Notes: generated by a model not told the origin, from the letters alone. A DNA stretch of 64,000 nt from Flavobacteriaceae bacterium CG2_30_31_66 (GCA_001873065.1 MNYM01000014.1:1-64000); one strand, 5' to 3'. Counted from the first letter of the stretch, positions 34,480 to 45,220 are shown. Numbers and translations: made by a program.

Positions 34480-36252
34480 TTATAATTGTTTGTCTAGTTG
34501 AACAATTACTGCTTTCGCTTTTTCAAATTCTTTGTTCATTTCAATATTGGTAACTGGTGTATAACGTGCAAAATCTGATGATTTTAGAACTTCAATAAAT
34601 TTAGAAATGGTTTCAACAGCTACTTTTTTCTCTTCAAGAATTTGAGTGATTTTTTCTTTGCTGATATCCGCAGTTTCTATGTTTAATTTTGCTTTTAGAT
34701 AATTGTGTAAAGCGCGTTCTAAAGCCTCATAAAAAGCTTCTTTTTTACCCAATTGTTTTTGAGCTTCAGAGAGGAATTTTTTGGCAAGTTTTTCGGCTTT
34801 TCTTAATCGAATTCCAACCAAATCACTGTTTCTCTCTTCATTTCTTTTCGCAATGAAAATGCCCATTGGAATTGTCAAAAAAGGCAATAAAAGCAACAAA
34901 TAAAACAAATTTGAGTTATAAAAATCGGCAGTTTCTCTTGGTTCAAATACTGTTTTGGTTAGAATGTATCTAAAACTATTTCCTGTTGAAATGACATTTT
35001 GTTTTTCAATTGAATTTGTTGAATTTGAGTTATTTGACGTTTCAATTTCTTTTCCTTCAGTGACGTCCACATACATGTCAGCTGTTGAAATGGTTTTGTA
35101 TTTTTCTTCTTTTGGGTTAAAAAACGAAAATGATACACTAGGAATTTTATATTTCCCTTTGTATTGTGGTACAATGGTATAAGTATCATTTACAGAACCT
35201 TGAATGCCATCAATTGTTACTTGAATATTTTCTTTTCTCTCTGGTTGGTATTTTTCAAGTTCAGTAGGCGTTTCAACCAATGGAAGTTCAAACAATTTTA
35301 AGTTTCCTTTTCCAGAAACATCAATTTTGATTTGTGAAGATTCGTTTGCTTTTAAAACTTCTTTACTTAATGAAACATTGAAAATAAAATTACCAACAGC
35401 ACCTGTAAAATTTTCAGGTCTTCCTTTTAAAGGAAGATTTTTTGGATTGATAATTTTTTTAGGGGAAGCGAATTCTTTTCGAACATTTTTGGTAATGACG
35501 TTGCCAAAAAAATCTGCTCTTCCTGTAGGAACACCAATTACAATATCCATTTTCATGGGATCAATGGTTAAATTTCCAGTTTTTGTTGGTATCAATAAAG
35601 CCTTTTGAAGCACAATATATCTATAATTTTCACCATTGAATTTTCCCATTTTTACAGGATATCCATCAATCGTAATTTCTTGATTCCAAAAACCATTATA
35701 CTGTGGAGCCTCAGTAACAGAAGTTTCATAAACACTCACATTTTCGCTAACGTACAAACGATATTCTACGTAAATTCCCTCGCCAACATAAGGATTTGAT
35801 TTAGAAACTTCGGCCACCAAATGAATATTTTGGTTTGCAATATACTCTGGATCATTTGGGTTTTCTGGAATATCAATAGGATCTGTAACTACAACTCTCA
35901 TCATTTTAGAATTGATTGTAGAACCATTTATTTCGATACTTGCAGCTTCAATAAATAACTCTCCTTTTCTGTTTGGTTTTAATATATAAGTGTAAGATTG
36001 TGAAAAAGTAACGCGTCCATTAATCCAAGATTGACTCACAGATTGACTTGGTCCTGCAACTAATTTAAAATCTTTGAATTTTGGAGGCGTAAAATTATCT
36101 CCTCCTTGTTTGTTGATGGAAAATTCAACTCGCAAACGCTCATTCAAACCAAGTTTATTTTTGCTTATTGTCACGCTCAATTCTGCTTGTTGCGCAAACA
36201 ATGAGTATGATAAAAAGCTAATTAACAGTGATATATAAATTTTCAATTTCAT
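34480..36252 (-). CDS. batD: BatD family protein
   Basis: 590 residues. A signal peptide (ending LFAQ) precedes several beta-sandwich domains (about 20-410) of the BatD oxygen-tolerance family, a membrane helix at about 450-470 (LFYLLLLLPFLTIPMGIFI), and a cytosolic helical tail. Bat proteins form an envelope complex linked to MoxR; their biochemical function is unproven. The gene lies between batC and batE. Confidence 0.88.
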   Translation of the reverse strand: MKLKIYISLLISFLSYSLFAQQAELSVTISKNKLGLNERLRVEFSINKQGGDNFTPPKFKDFKLVAGPSQSVSQSWINGRVTFSQSYTYILKPNRKGELFIEAASIEINGSTINSKMMRVVVTDPIDIPENPNDPEYIANQNIHLVAEVSKSNPYVGEGIYVEYRLYVSENVSVYETSVTEAPQYNGFWNQEITIDGYPVKMGKFNGENYRYIVLQKALLIPTKTGNLTIDPMKMDIVIGVPTGRADFFGNVITKNVRKEFASPKKIINPKNLPLKGRPENFTGAVGNFIFNVSLSKEVLKANESSQIKIDVSGKGNLKLFELPLVETPTELEKYQPERKENIQVTIDGIQGSVNDTYTIVPQYKGKYKIPSVSFSFFNPKEEKYKTISTADMYVDVTEGKEIETSNNSNSTNSIEKQNVISTGNSFRYILTKTVFEPRETADFYNSNLFYLLLLLPFLTIPMGIFIAKRNEERNSDLVGIRLRKAEKLAKKFLSEAQKQLGKKEAFYEALERALHNYLKAKLNIETADISKEKITQILEEKKVAVETISKFIEVLKSSDFARYTPVTNIEMNKEFEKAKAVIVQLDKQL

Positions 36253-36270
36253 TTTCTAAAAACAGCAAAT

Positions 36271-37071
36271 TTACCAATCTTTTTCTTGTTTTATTTTTTC
36301 TCCTTTAGATTTTTGAGCATTCATTTTCTTTTGAGTCTTTTTTTCTTCATTATTTAGACTTTCAAGTAACTGATTTATTTGCTGAGGAGACATTTTTCCT
36401 TGCTGAGGTTTTGGTTTTTCTTTCTCATTCTTGTCATCATCTTTTTTAGGATCTTGATTCTCTTTTTTGTTTTTATCTCCTTCACCATCCTTGTTTTTGT
36501 CGTCTTTTTTTTCCTTATTATCTCCCTCTTTTTTATCTTGATTTTGATCCTTCTTATCTTTTTTATCCTTGTTATCTTTGTTGTCCTTGTTGTCCTTATT
36601 ATCCTTATTTTCTTTGTCTAACATTTTTTGAGCTACTGCCAAATTATAACGAGTTTCATCATCTTTTGGATTGTTTCTTAACGAATTTTTAAATGCATCA
36701 ACAGCTCCTTGATAATTTTTTGTTTCCATCATTGCGTTTCCAATGTTGTGGAAAGCTTCTGCTTTTGTAAACGTATCTTTTGCAGTTTTTGCAGTCAATT
36801 CGAATTGCGGAATTGCTTCTTGAAAATTTTTATTTTGATACAGCGCATTTCCAAGATTGTAGCTTGCTTTGTCATAATATGAACTACTATTCAACGCTTT
36901 TTTATAGGCAACAGAAGCATCAGTAAATTGCTCTTTTTCATACAAAGCATTGCCTTCTCTCACCATTTTTCTTGCATTTCGTTGCAAGGCAATTGAATCT
37001 TTTTGAGCTAATAACGTGAAGTTAGAAAATAGCATCAGAAAAATAATCAATGTATTTAGTGCTGTTTTCAT
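36271..37071 (-). CDS. batC: BatC: TPR protein with Lys/Asp-rich tail
   Basis: 266 residues: signal peptide (about 1-22, ending LLAQ), three to four TPR repeats (about 30-150), then an extreme low-complexity stretch at about 152-224 built of KDN/KDK units, and a conserved end (MSPQQINQLLESLNNEEK). The KDN units repeat four to five times in tandem at the DNA level, so the length may vary between strains. The plus strand of the same repeat encodes only a hydrophobic shadow. Confidence 0.88.
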   Translation of the reverse strand: MKTALNTLIIFLMLFSNFTLLAQKDSIALQRNARKMVREGNALYEKEQFTDASVAYKKALNSSSYYDKASYNLGNALYQNKNFQEAIPQFELTAKTAKDTFTKAEAFHNIGNAMMETKNYQGAVDAFKNSLRNNPKDDETRYNLAVAQKMLDKENKDNKDNKDNKDNKDKKDKKDQNQDKKEGDNKEKKDDKNKDGEGDKNKKENQDPKKDDDKNEKEKPKPQQGKMSPQQINQLLESLNNEEKKTQKKMNAQKSKGEKIKQEKDW

Positions 37072-37074
37072 TTT

Positions 37075-38118
37075 TTATGTTGTTTTTTCTTCGTTAAATA
37101 AATCAATTTTTCGTAACCATTTTGTTTTCTTATCAAACATAAAAGCGTCTAACAACAAAAACAAAATTGCAATCCCCAAAAACCATTGAAATTGGTCTTT
37201 ATAATCTGAAAATTGTTTTGTTTCAAATTCACTTTTTTCGGCATTTGTGATGATTTCAGAAATTTCATTTACAGGATTTTCAGTGATATTACCATCCATA
37301 TATTTTCCTTCACCAATAGCTGCAATATTCTCTAAAATATTTTTATTTCTTTTGGTGATAACAGTTTCGTCCTTATTATCTTTTTTATAACCTGTCATTG
37401 TGCCATTCATACGAATTGGAATTGGACCACCTTTGTCGGTTCCAATGCCAACTGTAAAAATTTTTATACCCTCATTTATCAAGTTTTGTGCAACTTCTTT
37501 TGATTCTTCTTGATGATCTTCTCCGTCAGAAATAATAATTAAAAAACGATTTGTTTGCTCTTCATTATTATAGTAAGTTTTTGCCAATTCTAATGCATCA
37601 TTGATGGCTGTTCCTTGACTAGAAACCATATCAGGATTTGCATTTTGCAGAAACATATTTGCGGCCGCATGATCAGTGGTTATGGGTAACAATGGATAAG
37701 AATTTCCTGCATAAACGATGATTCCAACCCTATCTGAGCCCAGATTATCAATGATTTTTGAGATAATTTGTTTGGCTTTTTCCAATCTATTTGGTGCAAT
37801 ATCTTCAGCTAGCATACTTTTGGAAACGTCCAAAGCAAAAACCACATCAACTCCTTCTCTTTTAACGGTTTCCAATTTTGAACCCATTTTCGGATTCACC
37901 AAAGAAATTATTAAAAACGTAATTGCAAGTAACAACATTGTTAGTTTTAAACTTGCTTTGAAAGTGGATGAATTTGGTGCTAATTTTTTTAATAATGTAG
38001 CATCTGAAAATTTTCTTTGCGTTCTTTTTTTCCACCAAAAAACCAATAGAAAAACCGCAATCATTGCAGGAATGATTGCTAAGAGAATAAAATAATTGGG
38101 TTCTTCTAATCTATACAT
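37075..38118 (-). CDS. batB: BatB: von Willebrand factor A domain protein
   Basis: 347 residues: two N-terminal membrane helices (about 8-28 and 57-75), a VWA domain (about 88-280) with MIDAS motif FALDVSKSM and the TAINDALELAK region, and a C-terminal helix (WFLGIAILFLLLDAFMF). The metal site suggests binding of protein partners. It follows batA closely in the operon. Confidence 0.92.
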   Translation of the reverse strand: MYRLEEPNYFILLAIIPAMIAVFLLVFWWKKRTQRKFSDATLLKKLAPNSSTFKASLKLTMLLLAITFLIISLVNPKMGSKLETVKREGVDVVFALDVSKSMLAEDIAPNRLEKAKQIISKIIDNLGSDRVGIIVYAGNSYPLLPITTDHAAANMFLQNANPDMVSSQGTAINDALELAKTYYNNEEQTNRFLIIISDGEDHQEESKEVAQNLINEGIKIFTVGIGTDKGGPIPIRMNGTMTGYKKDNKDETVITKRNKNILENIAAIGEGKYMDGNITENPVNEISEIITNAEKSEFETKQFSDYKDQFQWFLGIAILFLLLDAFMFDKKTKWLRKIDLFNEEKTT

Positions 38119-38146
38119 TTTTTTTAAACTCTAAATTTTGAATGAT

Positions 38147-39154
38147 TTAAATAAAACTTTTAAACAATGTGTTTCTCAATAAAAATTCAAAAATTAGTAG
38201 ACCAAGTGCCAATAAAACCAAAGGTTTGTATAGTTCTTGGTAATTATAATATTTGAATTCTTCAATTTCTGTTTTTTCTAATTTATCAATTTCGTCATAA
38301 ATTTCTTGTAAATCTCTATTATTGGTTGCTCTAAAATACTTTCCTTCAGTTTGTTTTGCGATGTGTTTTAACAATGCTTCGTCAATTTCAACTTGTTGTT
38401 TTCTGAATTTAAGTGCGCCAGTCATTGGGTCTTTTGCCCAAGGAAAATCAGCCATTCCATTGGTGCCAATTCCAATTGTATATACTTTTATGTCTAATTC
38501 TTTAGCCAATTCAGCAGCTGTTTTTGGGTCAATATTTCCAGAATTGTTTACTCCATCAGTCAATAAAATGATTACTTTACTTTTTGCAGTGCTTTCTTTC
38601 AATCTGTTAACAGCAGAGCCCAAACCCATTCCAATAGCTGTACCACCATCTAATTCTCCCCATTGCAATTCAGAAATCGTATTCTTTACAATGGTTTTGT
38701 CACTCGTAATTGGCGTTTGTGTAAAACTTTCTCCTGCATACAATACAATTCCAATTCTATCATTTGGTCTTCTGTCCACGAAATTTGCAGCAACTACTTT
38801 TAGCGCTTCTAATCTGTTTGGCTTTAAATCTCTGGCAAGCATACTTGCAGAAACGTCCACAGCCATTACAATATCAATTCCGTTGTTTGATTTTATTTTT
38901 TTACTTACGGCAACATTTCTTGGTCTTGCAAAAGCAATAATTATTGCAGCAATTGCCAAAAGTCTTAAAATATGAAGTGCAGGTTTCAGTTTTGACAACA
39001 AAGAAGAATTTGCTTTAAATCCTTTTACACTTGGCATTAATAAGGTGGCACTTTCTTTTTTTCTAGACAAAAAATACCAAATTGCCAATATCGGAATGAG
39101 AATCAGCAACCATAAAAATTCGCGATTCAGAAATTCAAAATTATTCCAATTCAT
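38147..39154 (-). CDS. batA: BatA: von Willebrand factor A domain protein
   Basis: 335 residues with the same layout as BatB: helices at about 12-28 and 58-78, a VWA domain with MIDAS MAVDVSASM and GTAIGMGLGSAV, and a C-terminal helix (PLVLLALGLLIFEFLL). The start overlaps the end of the preceding gene by 14 bases, so translation is coupled. Confidence 0.92.
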   Translation of the reverse strand: MNWNNFEFLNREFLWLLILIPILAIWYFLSRKKESATLLMPSVKGFKANSSLLSKLKPALHILRLLAIAAIIIAFARPRNVAVSKKIKSNNGIDIVMAVDVSASMLARDLKPNRLEALKVVAANFVDRRPNDRIGIVLYAGESFTQTPITSDKTIVKNTISELQWGELDGGTAIGMGLGSAVNRLKESTAKSKVIILLTDGVNNSGNIDPKTAAELAKELDIKVYTIGIGTNGMADFPWAKDPMTGALKFRKQQVEIDEALLKHIAKQTEGKYFRATNNRDLQEIYDEIDKLEKTEIEEFKYYNYQELYKPLVLLALGLLIFEFLLRNTLFKSFI

Positions 39155-40052
39155 CTTTTTTTATTGGTTTAGGTTTCAAATTACTGATGATTTCTTGAGC
39201 ATCTTTTCTGTCTTCTTCAATTTCTATAGAAATTGGTTTAGATTTTGCAAATTTCACTAAGTCAGCTTCTTGTAATAATTCTCTTAATTTTTTGATAGTT
39301 TCTGTTGACGTGTAAATTGTTTTTGCATCATGAAAATCCCGTAACATTTCAATGATTTCATCTGTCGTTTTTTCTAGTGCTGGAACTTGCAATTCACGTT
39401 CGATATAATTTCGAACAATCTCAGTCAATTCGCTATAATATTCTTTTACTTGATTGTTTTGCCACAATAATTTATTATCCAATTCATTCAATTTATAAAT
39501 GGCTTCTTCAAAAGGAGGTAAGACTTTATAGAGTGGTTTTTCTTCTTGAACTTTTCGTTTTCTAATCACAAAATAGTATATCCAAAAGCCGATAATTGCC
39601 AAAGCAACCAATAATAGATAAATATATATTTTGAAATCATCAAAAACATAAGGCTCACTTTTGATTGATTTTATAGGGTATTTTTTAATTTTTGTAGTAT
39701 CTATTTCAACTGTAGCAACATTTATCAGTAAAGAATCTGTCAAATAGGCTTGATTTCTCACGAAAACCTGTTGTTGAGGAATGTAAAAAGCACCACTATC
39801 AAACCCTGTTAAAATATATTTTTGAATCAGCATATTATTAATTGTGTCAACTTTTGCAGAATCAATAATTTCCAAACCTTTTAAAACCAATTTTGGAAAG
39901 ATCACATTTTCGGTGCCATTAACAGAAATTTTAAATTGAAATTGCTCTCCAATTCGAATGCTTGATGTTTCAACTTGAGAGTTTACTACCGGATTTTGTG
40001 CAAATCCGACAGCTACTAAAAAGCACAATAAGTAAGTAATTTTTTTTCTCAT
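39141..40052 (-). CDS. Bat-operon membrane protein (DUF4381-like)
   Basis: 303 residues: signal peptide (ending VGFAQ), a periplasmic beta-sandwich (about 20-130), one membrane helix (IYIYLLLVALAIIGFWIYY, about 148-166), and a cytosolic helical part (about 180-300) with EIVRNYIERELQVPALEKT. Its place between the DUF58 gene and batA, and its topology, fit the accessory protein normally found there. Confidence 0.75.
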   Translation of the reverse strand: MRKKITYLLCFLVAVGFAQNPVVNSQVETSSIRIGEQFQFKISVNGTENVIFPKLVLKGLEIIDSAKVDTINNMLIQKYILTGFDSGAFYIPQQQVFVRNQAYLTDSLLINVATVEIDTTKIKKYPIKSIKSEPYVFDDFKIYIYLLLVALAIIGFWIYYFVIRKRKVQEEKPLYKVLPPFEEAIYKLNELDNKLLWQNNQVKEYYSELTEIVRNYIERELQVPALEKTTDEIIEMLRDFHDAKTIYTSTETIKKLRELLQEADLVKFAKSKPISIEIEEDRKDAQEIISNLKPKPIKKDELE

Positions 40053-40063
40053 TTTAATGTAAA

Positions 40064-40933
40064 CTATCTTCCTTTTTGTTTGAAATAGCCTAATAATTTT
40101 TTCACATAACCTTCGTCAACTCTTGTGCTAATAGTTCCTGCGCCACTTCTTTTGAAAGTATTTTGATAATAATCTGTGATTCGCAAAGCGTTTGCTTTAT
40201 AATTTCTTCGGATGTTTTTTGAAGAGGTATTTACCAATTGTACGTTTCCAGTTTCTGCATCTACTATTGGCACCAATCCTAAATTGGGTATTTCTTCATC
40301 AAATCTGTCATAGACTCTAATTCCTGTGATATCGTGTTTGCTACCAGCGATTTTGAGGGTTCGTTCATAATTTTCGTCCATAAAATCAGAAAGCATAAAA
40401 ACAATGGCTCTTTTTTTCATCACATTTGATAAAAATTTCAATGCCTCAGAAATATTTGTTTGTTTGCTTTTTGGTTGAAATTCAATCAATTCTCTGATAA
40501 TTCGCAACACATGACTTTTTCCTTTTTTAGGAGGAATATACAATTCAATCACATCAGAAAATAAAATCAAACCTACCTTATCATTGTTTTGAGTTGCCGA
40601 AAATGCCAATGTTGCTGAAATTTCTGTAACGGTATCTTTTTTAAATTGATTTGTGGTACCAAAAAATTCTGAGCCAGAAACGTCAACCATTAACATCATT
40701 GTCAATTCGCGTTCTTCCTCAAAAACTTTCACATAAGGTTCATTATAACGTGCAGTTACGTTCCAATCAATGGTTCTAACATCGTCCCCAAATTGATATT
40801 GGCGCACTTCAGAAAATGTCATTCCACGTCCTTTGAACGAAGAATGATATTCGCCACCAAAAATATTATTAGACAAACGTTTTGTCTTAATTTCTATTTT
40901 CCGAACTTTTTTGAGTATTTCTTTGGTATCCAT
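40064..40933 (-). CDS. DUF58 domain protein
   Basis: 289 residues, cytosolic. The DUF58 core reads EVRQYQFGDDVRTIDWNVTA, followed by a VWA-like fold with MMLMVDVSGSEFFG. DUF58 proteins accompany MoxR ATPases almost universally and are thought to link them to VWA partners. It lies between moxR and the DUF4381-like gene. Confidence 0.92.
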   Translation of the reverse strand: MDTKEILKKVRKIEIKTKRLSNNIFGGEYHSSFKGRGMTFSEVRQYQFGDDVRTIDWNVTARYNEPYVKVFEEERELTMMLMVDVSGSEFFGTTNQFKKDTVTEISATLAFSATQNNDKVGLILFSDVIELYIPPKKGKSHVLRIIRELIEFQPKSKQTNISEALKFLSNVMKKRAIVFMLSDFMDENYERTLKIAGSKHDITGIRVYDRFDEEIPNLGLVPIVDAETGNVQLVNTSSKNIRRNYKANALRITDYYQNTFKRSGAGTISTRVDEGYVKKLLGYFKQKGR

Positions 40934-41096
40934 GAGCCCATTCTAAATCCTTTCCAAATGGAAGAATTTTTCACATTTCTTAATTATTTTTTAAGTTTGT
41001 TTTTGAATTTAAATTTTGAATCAATTTTCATTTGTAAAATTTAAATAAGATTTTTTTGCTTTATAGAATTTGCTAAAAGCTAAAAGCCAACAACCA

Positions 41097-42086
41097 TTAA
41101 GGTACTTCAATTTCGTTAATAATTGCATTGATAATGTCAACAGAAGTGATGTTTTCGGCCTCAGCTTCATACGTAATTCCTATTCTGTGACGTAATACAT
41201 CAAACACAACTGCTCTCACATCTTCAGGAATTACGTAGCCTCTTCGTTTGATAAATGCATAACATTTTGCCGCTTTTGCTAAATTGATACTTCCACGCGG
41301 AGAAGCTCCAAAACTGATTAAATCTTTCAATTGAGGCAATTTATATTTGTCTGGATAACGTGTTGCAAAAATGATATCCAAAATATATTTTTCAATTTTT
41401 TCATCCATATACACTTCATCCACCATTTTTCTTGCTCTGATGATTTGTTCCGTTGAAATTACTGGATTCACGGATGAATAATCACCCGTTAAATTTTGAC
41501 GCATTATGATTTGCTCTTCAGCCAATCGTGGATAATCAATCACCACTTTTAGCATAAAACGATCTACTTGTGCTTCTGGTAAAGGATAGGTACCTTCTTG
41601 TTCTACAGGATTTTGAGTCGCCATTACCAAGAAAGGTTCTTCCAATTTGAAAGTAGTATCGCCAATCGTTATTTGACGTTCTTGCATGGATTCTAGCAAC
41701 GCAGATTGCACTTTTGCAGGTGCTCTGTTAATCTCATCTGCTAGCACAAAATTTGCGAAAATTGGCCCTTTTTTGATGGAAAAATCATTCACTTTGGTGT
41801 TGTAAATCATGGTTCCAACAACATCTGCAGGCAATAAGTCTGGTGTAAACTGCACACGGCTAAAACTACCTTGAACTGCTTTTGAAAGTGTATTGATTGC
41901 TAAAGTTTTAGCCAAACCAGGAACACCTTCCAATAAAATGTGACCATTGCCAAGCAAGCCAATCAACAAACTTTCAATCATTTGTTTTTGACCTATAATC
42001 ACTTTGTTCATTTCGCGAGTCAAAAGGTCTACAAAAGCACTTTCTCTTTCTATTTTTTCGTTAATAGCTCTAACATCTACTTCCAT
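41097..42086 (-). CDS. moxR: MoxR family AAA+ ATPase
   Basis: 329 residues, first gene of the Bat operon. Walker A is EGVPGLAKT (about 55-63), Walker B VLADEINRAPAKVQSALLE, sensor 1 MATQNPVEQEGTYPLPEAQ and the C-terminal helical lid. MoxR ATPases act as chaperone-like activators; here the likely clients are the VWA proteins BatA and BatB. The operon promoter should lie in 42087-42333, which is very AT-rich and shared with a divergent receptor gene. Confidence 0.95.
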   Translation of the reverse strand: MEVDVRAINEKIERESAFVDLLTREMNKVIIGQKQMIESLLIGLLGNGHILLEGVPGLAKTLAINTLSKAVQGSFSRVQFTPDLLPADVVGTMIYNTKVNDFSIKKGPIFANFVLADEINRAPAKVQSALLESMQERQITIGDTTFKLEEPFLVMATQNPVEQEGTYPLPEAQVDRFMLKVVIDYPRLAEEQIIMRQNLTGDYSSVNPVISTEQIIRARKMVDEVYMDEKIEKYILDIIFATRYPDKYKLPQLKDLISFGASPRGSINLAKAAKCYAFIKRRGYVIPEDVRAVVFDVLRHRIGITYEAEAENITSVDIINAIINEIEVP

Positions 42087-42333
42087 TTTAAGAATTTATT
42101 TAAATTTAATGACACTAACTACAAAACTACAATAATAACAAAATTATAATTGTTAAAACAAGGTTAAAGATGATACTTTTTTCTCCCCTTTTTTAAATAA
42201 AAATAACTAATTAAAAGTTAAAATATTAACTATTTGATAATAATTATCTTAAATATTTAATTTTTATAATAAAATATTTTTTAAATTAAATAAAATATTC
42301 ATTTTTGTATTTATTAATTCAAAATTATTTTTT

Positions 42334-45204
42334 ATGAAACAAAAAAACGCAATTAAATTTTTAGTTTGTTTAGCTTTTTTTATGCTCCCAATCAGCATAA
42401 TGGCGCAGACAGTTAAAGGTAAGGTGCTTGATGCTTCTGGTGAAGCACTGCCTTTTATCAATGTCCTTGAAAAAGGGACTGCCAATGGAACAACTACTGA
42501 TGACGTTGGAGAGTTTAAATTGACAGTGAAAAGTTTACCAACAACGATTATCTTTTCTTCAATTGGATACAAAACAAAAGAAGTTAGGGTAACAAACACT
42601 AAATTTTTAACCATCACAGTTGGTGACGATAACGTTTCATTGGAGGAAGTTGTTGTGATTGGGTCAAGAAACCCAAACAGATCAGTAATTGACTCTCCAG
42701 TTCCAATTGATATTGTAGATATTAAAGAATTGGCTTTATCGTCTCCACAGGTAAATTTAAATCAAATTTTAAATTTTGTGGCACCTTCATTCAGTTCAAA
42801 CACGCAAACAATTTCTGACGGAACAGACCACGTAGATCCTGCATCTCTAAGGGGTTTAGGCCCTGATCAAGTATTGGTGTTGATTAATGGAAAAAGGAGA
42901 CATACATCTGCATTGGTAAACGTAAATGGAACTTTTGGTCGTGGTAGTGTAGGGACAGATTTGAATGCAATTCCTGCGGCTTCCATCAAGAGAATCCAAG
43001 TTTTAAGAGACGGTGCTGCTGCACAATATGGTTCTGATGCTATTGCAGGTGTAATCAATATTGTGTTGAATGAAAGTGTAAATGAATTTGCTTTGAATGT
43101 GACAACTGGAGCTAATTTCACTAAGAACGCTAACTCTCAAACAGGTGGCGTTGACGGAGAAACCTTAAACGTAAGTGCAAATTATGGACTACCTGTTGGA
43201 AAAAAAGGTGGTTTTATCAACTTTACTGGTGATTTTGATTTTAGACAAGATTATAATAGAATGAAGGAATGGGAAGGTACTATTTTCAATCTTTATAATA
43301 CTGTTGAAAGATTTGCTAGTAATGATAAGTATGATTTATCTAAACTATTAGATGATGATGTTGCCGATGTTATTAAATATGCCAATGCAGCAGGGATTAA
43401 TTTAAACGGAGCAACCACAAAACCTGATTTGCGAACCATTTTAAAAACAGATAATACCACTGCAGAATTAGCAGCTAGAGGTTTACAGGCAAGTGATTTC
43501 AACATGAGAGTTGGCCAATCCTCTTTGCGTGGTGGAAGATTCTTTACCAACATTAGATTGCCATTAGATGACAATGGTGCAGAATTTTATTCGTTTGCAG
43601 GATTAAGTTCAAGAACAGGAAATTCTGCTGGATTTTATAGATTGCCAAACCAAAGTAGAACTTACACACCAGCTTATATCAATGGTTTTTTACCTGAAAT
43701 TAATTCAACAATTGTTGATAAATCAATTGCTATGGGTTTAAAAGGTAAAATTGGCGAGTGGAATTTAGATTTTTCTAATACTTATGGAAAAAATACTTTT
43801 CTTTATACAATTGGAAATACCATCAATGCATCTCAACAAAATGCCTCTCCAACAACTTTTGATGCAGGTGGATTTTCATTTATGCAAAATACCGTCAATC
43901 TTGATGTAAACACTTTTTATAAAGATACTTTTGATGGTTTAAACGTAGCTTTTGGAGCTGAATATCGATTAGAGAATTATGAAATTTTAGCAGGTGAGGA
44001 GTCTTCTTACGCTCAATATACGGCTGTTGGAGAAGTAATTAAACTACCAACACAATCTCCATCAGTTGATTTCTTTGGAGCTGTAAGACCAGGTGGAGCT
44101 CAAGTTTTTCCGGGTTTTAGTCCTTCAAACGAATTGTTAAGAGGCAGAAATAGTATCGCTGGTTATGTAGATTTTGATGCTAAAATTTCAGATAAATTCT
44201 CCACTACTTTTGCAACACGTTTTGAAGATTATTCTGATTTTGGTTCTACGTTAAATTTTAAATTAGCTTCAATCTTAAACGCTTCCGATAATTTAAAAAT
44301 TAGAGCCTCTTTTAATACTGGTTTCAGAGCACCTTCTTTACATCAGTTAAACTTTAATTCGACTTCTACTATTTTCCAAGATGGTATCCCTGTTGATGTA
44401 GGTACTTTTTCTAACGACAGTAGAGTTGCAAAATTATTGGGTATTCCTCAGTTAAAAGAGGAAACTTCAACAAGTTTTAGCGCTGGTTTTACGGCAAAAA
44501 TACCGGATGCCAATTTGATATTTACAGTTGATGGATATTTTGTAAAAATTAATGACAGAGTTATTTATACGGGACAATTTAAAGGTCCTGGAACAGGAAC
44601 CGAATTGGATAATTTGTTATCTCAAGCAAACGCCTCAGCAGCTGCTTTTTTTGCAAATGCTATTGATACTGAATCTAAAGGATTGGACATTGTGATTACC
44701 CACAAGGCTGATTTAGGTACAAATACCAGGTTAAAATCTGACTTATCAGGAACATTTTCCAAAACAAAAAAGGTAGGGGATATCAAAGCTTCTAAAGTTC
44801 TTGAAAACGCAGGATTGGTAAATACTTATTTTTCTGAAGATAGTAGAATTTTCTTAGAAGAGGCAGTGCCAAGAACTAAAGTGAACTTAACCAACAGTTT
44901 GACTTCTGGAAAATGGAACATTTTTTTAAGAAATGTTTACTTTGGGAAAGTTTCTGAAGCAACTACAAATATTGCAAATCAACAAGATTTTGCCTCTAAA
45001 TTGGTAACAGATTTATCTTTTGGTTATAAAACTTCAGAAAATGTAACACTTACAGTTGGAGCAAATAATTTATTTGATATTTATCCAGACAGAGCCATCC
45101 AAGCGAATAGAAGTGATGGACGTTTTGATTGGTCAAGGAGATCTCAACAATTTGGTATTGGAGGCAGATTCTTATTCGCAAGATTAAGTTTAATCTTAAA
45201 ATAA
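42334..45204 (+). CDS. TonB-dependent receptor
   Basis: 956-residue outer-membrane transporter. The signal peptide ends SIMAQ, then a carboxypeptidase-regulatory-like domain (about 28-110, VLDASGEALPFINVLEKG), a plug (about 118-235, with LRGLGPDQVLVLINGKRRH and VLRDGAAAQYGSDAIAGVIN) and a 22-strand barrel ending GGRFLFARLSLILK. No SusD or regulatory gene is adjacent, so the ligand (siderophore, peptide or other) is open. A good terminator follows. Confidence 0.95.
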   Translation: MKQKNAIKFLVCLAFFMLPISIMAQTVKGKVLDASGEALPFINVLEKGTANGTTTDDVGEFKLTVKSLPTTIIFSSIGYKTKEVRVTNTKFLTITVGDDNVSLEEVVVIGSRNPNRSVIDSPVPIDIVDIKELALSSPQVNLNQILNFVAPSFSSNTQTISDGTDHVDPASLRGLGPDQVLVLINGKRRHTSALVNVNGTFGRGSVGTDLNAIPAASIKRIQVLRDGAAAQYGSDAIAGVINIVLNESVNEFALNVTTGANFTKNANSQTGGVDGETLNVSANYGLPVGKKGGFINFTGDFDFRQDYNRMKEWEGTIFNLYNTVERFASNDKYDLSKLLDDDVADVIKYANAAGINLNGATTKPDLRTILKTDNTTAELAARGLQASDFNMRVGQSSLRGGRFFTNIRLPLDDNGAEFYSFAGLSSRTGNSAGFYRLPNQSRTYTPAYINGFLPEINSTIVDKSIAMGLKGKIGEWNLDFSNTYGKNTFLYTIGNTINASQQNASPTTFDAGGFSFMQNTVNLDVNTFYKDTFDGLNVAFGAEYRLENYEILAGEESSYAQYTAVGEVIKLPTQSPSVDFFGAVRPGGAQVFPGFSPSNELLRGRNSIAGYVDFDAKISDKFSTTFATRFEDYSDFGSTLNFKLASILNASDNLKIRASFNTGFRAPSLHQLNFNSTSTIFQDGIPVDVGTFSNDSRVAKLLGIPQLKEETSTSFSAGFTAKIPDANLIFTVDGYFVKINDRVIYTGQFKGPGTGTELDNLLSQANASAAAFFANAIDTESKGLDIVITHKADLGTNTRLKSDLSGTFSKTKKVGDIKASKVLENAGLVNTYFSEDSRIFLEEAVPRTKVNLTNSLTSGKWNIFLRNVYFGKVSEATTNIANQQDFASKLVTDLSFGYKTSENVTLTVGANNLFDIYPDRAIQANRSDGRFDWSRRSQQFGIGGRFLFARLSLILK

Positions 45205-45220
45205 TCAAGTTCAATTTTAT

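Noticed and set aside
36379..36621. Plus-strand Ile/Phe/Val-rich ORF
   Set aside because: It is the complement of the Lys/Asp repeat in batC and has no independent support.
42334..45204. Polysaccharide utilisation locus
   Set aside because: No SusD-like protein, glycoside hydrolase or sensor regulator is adjacent to the TonB-dependent receptor.
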